Virus record (IMG/VR): IMGVR_UViG_3300044941_000207
Location: 1-22,304 of that record
Reading direction: 5' to 3' (one strand)
Length of the DNA stretch: 22,304 bases
From: a virus
Under the pieces are notes generated by a model. It ran no database searches. It was not told the DNA's origin and saw only the letters and a program-made list of their open reading frames with translations. Shown here piece after piece: positions 22,260 to 22,304 of the stretch. Made by a program: the position numbers and the translations under genes. The stretch's first letter is position 1; every line of letters begins with the position of its first letter.

Positions 22260-22304
22260 AAGATTCCGTTCTGTCGCTAGGAACATAACGCGGCGCGAAC
22301 AACC

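Noticed and set aside
1-22304. The whole cluster as a gene transfer agent.
   Set aside because: The head set (Nu1-like, gpA, gpW, gpB, gpC/Nu3, gpD, gpE) is lambda-type, not the HK97-type head of the Rhodobacter gene transfer agent, and a lysis cassette and tail fibre are present. Only the partial left-edge gene and some tail-tip genes look GTA-related.

Overview
The window is a single, tightly packed late operon of a lambda-type tailed phage (siphovirus), most likely a prophage or phage of a GC-rich alphaproteobacterium. Rhodobacterales fits best: the base composition is high, the tail-tip protein is TipJ-like, a DUF1833-type minor tail protein is present, and the gene cut by the left edge resembles the spike-base family known from the Rhodobacter gene transfer agent. 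All genes are on the minus strand, so transcription runs from position 22304 down to 1. No convincing plus-strand gene, tRNA, rRNA, CRISPR array or insertion sequence was seen. No integrase, repressor or host gene is visible, so lysogeny cannot be decided from this window.

Layout in transcription order. (1) 22304-20547, start of the late operon: four TGCGCA repeats, a PLD-type (HKD) phosphodiesterase gene, the terminase small subunit and a small exported protein. (2) 20511-13886, head: terminase large subunit, gpW-like joining protein, portal, S49 protease with a nested in-frame scaffold start, gpD-like decoration protein and gpE-like major capsid protein. (3) 13881-12952, connector: a gpFII-like head-tail joining protein, a tail-terminator-like protein and a 59-aa proline-rich protein. 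(4) 12950-8382, tail shaft: tail tube protein, gpG-like chaperone with a -1 frame extension (gpGT-like), and a 976-aa tape measure. (5) 8385-1881, tail tip and fibre: a distal-tail-like protein, DUF1833 protein, NlpC/P60 peptidase, TipJ, tail fibre with knob domain, and a small protein that may assist fibre assembly. (6) 1859-263, lysis: holin-like protein, tiny membrane protein, GH24 lysozyme with a proline-rich tail, and two more tiny membrane proteins. (7) 266-1: start of a spike-base-like gene that runs off the window.

The genes form one morphogenesis and lysis programme. Terminase packages DNA through the portal into a shell of gpE and gpD built on the nested scaffold. The tail is built separately on the tape measure with the frameshifted chaperones, and lysis proteins come last. 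Most junctions are ATGA, GTGA or TGATG overlaps, so translation is probably coupled throughout. The only sizeable untranslated gaps are about 59 nt before the decoration gene, which holds a strong hairpin, and 35 nt before the terminase large subunit. The least ordinary points are the PLD enzyme beside the terminase, the repeats ahead of it, the exported protein inside the terminase pair, and the G/T frameshift without a canonical slippery heptamer.
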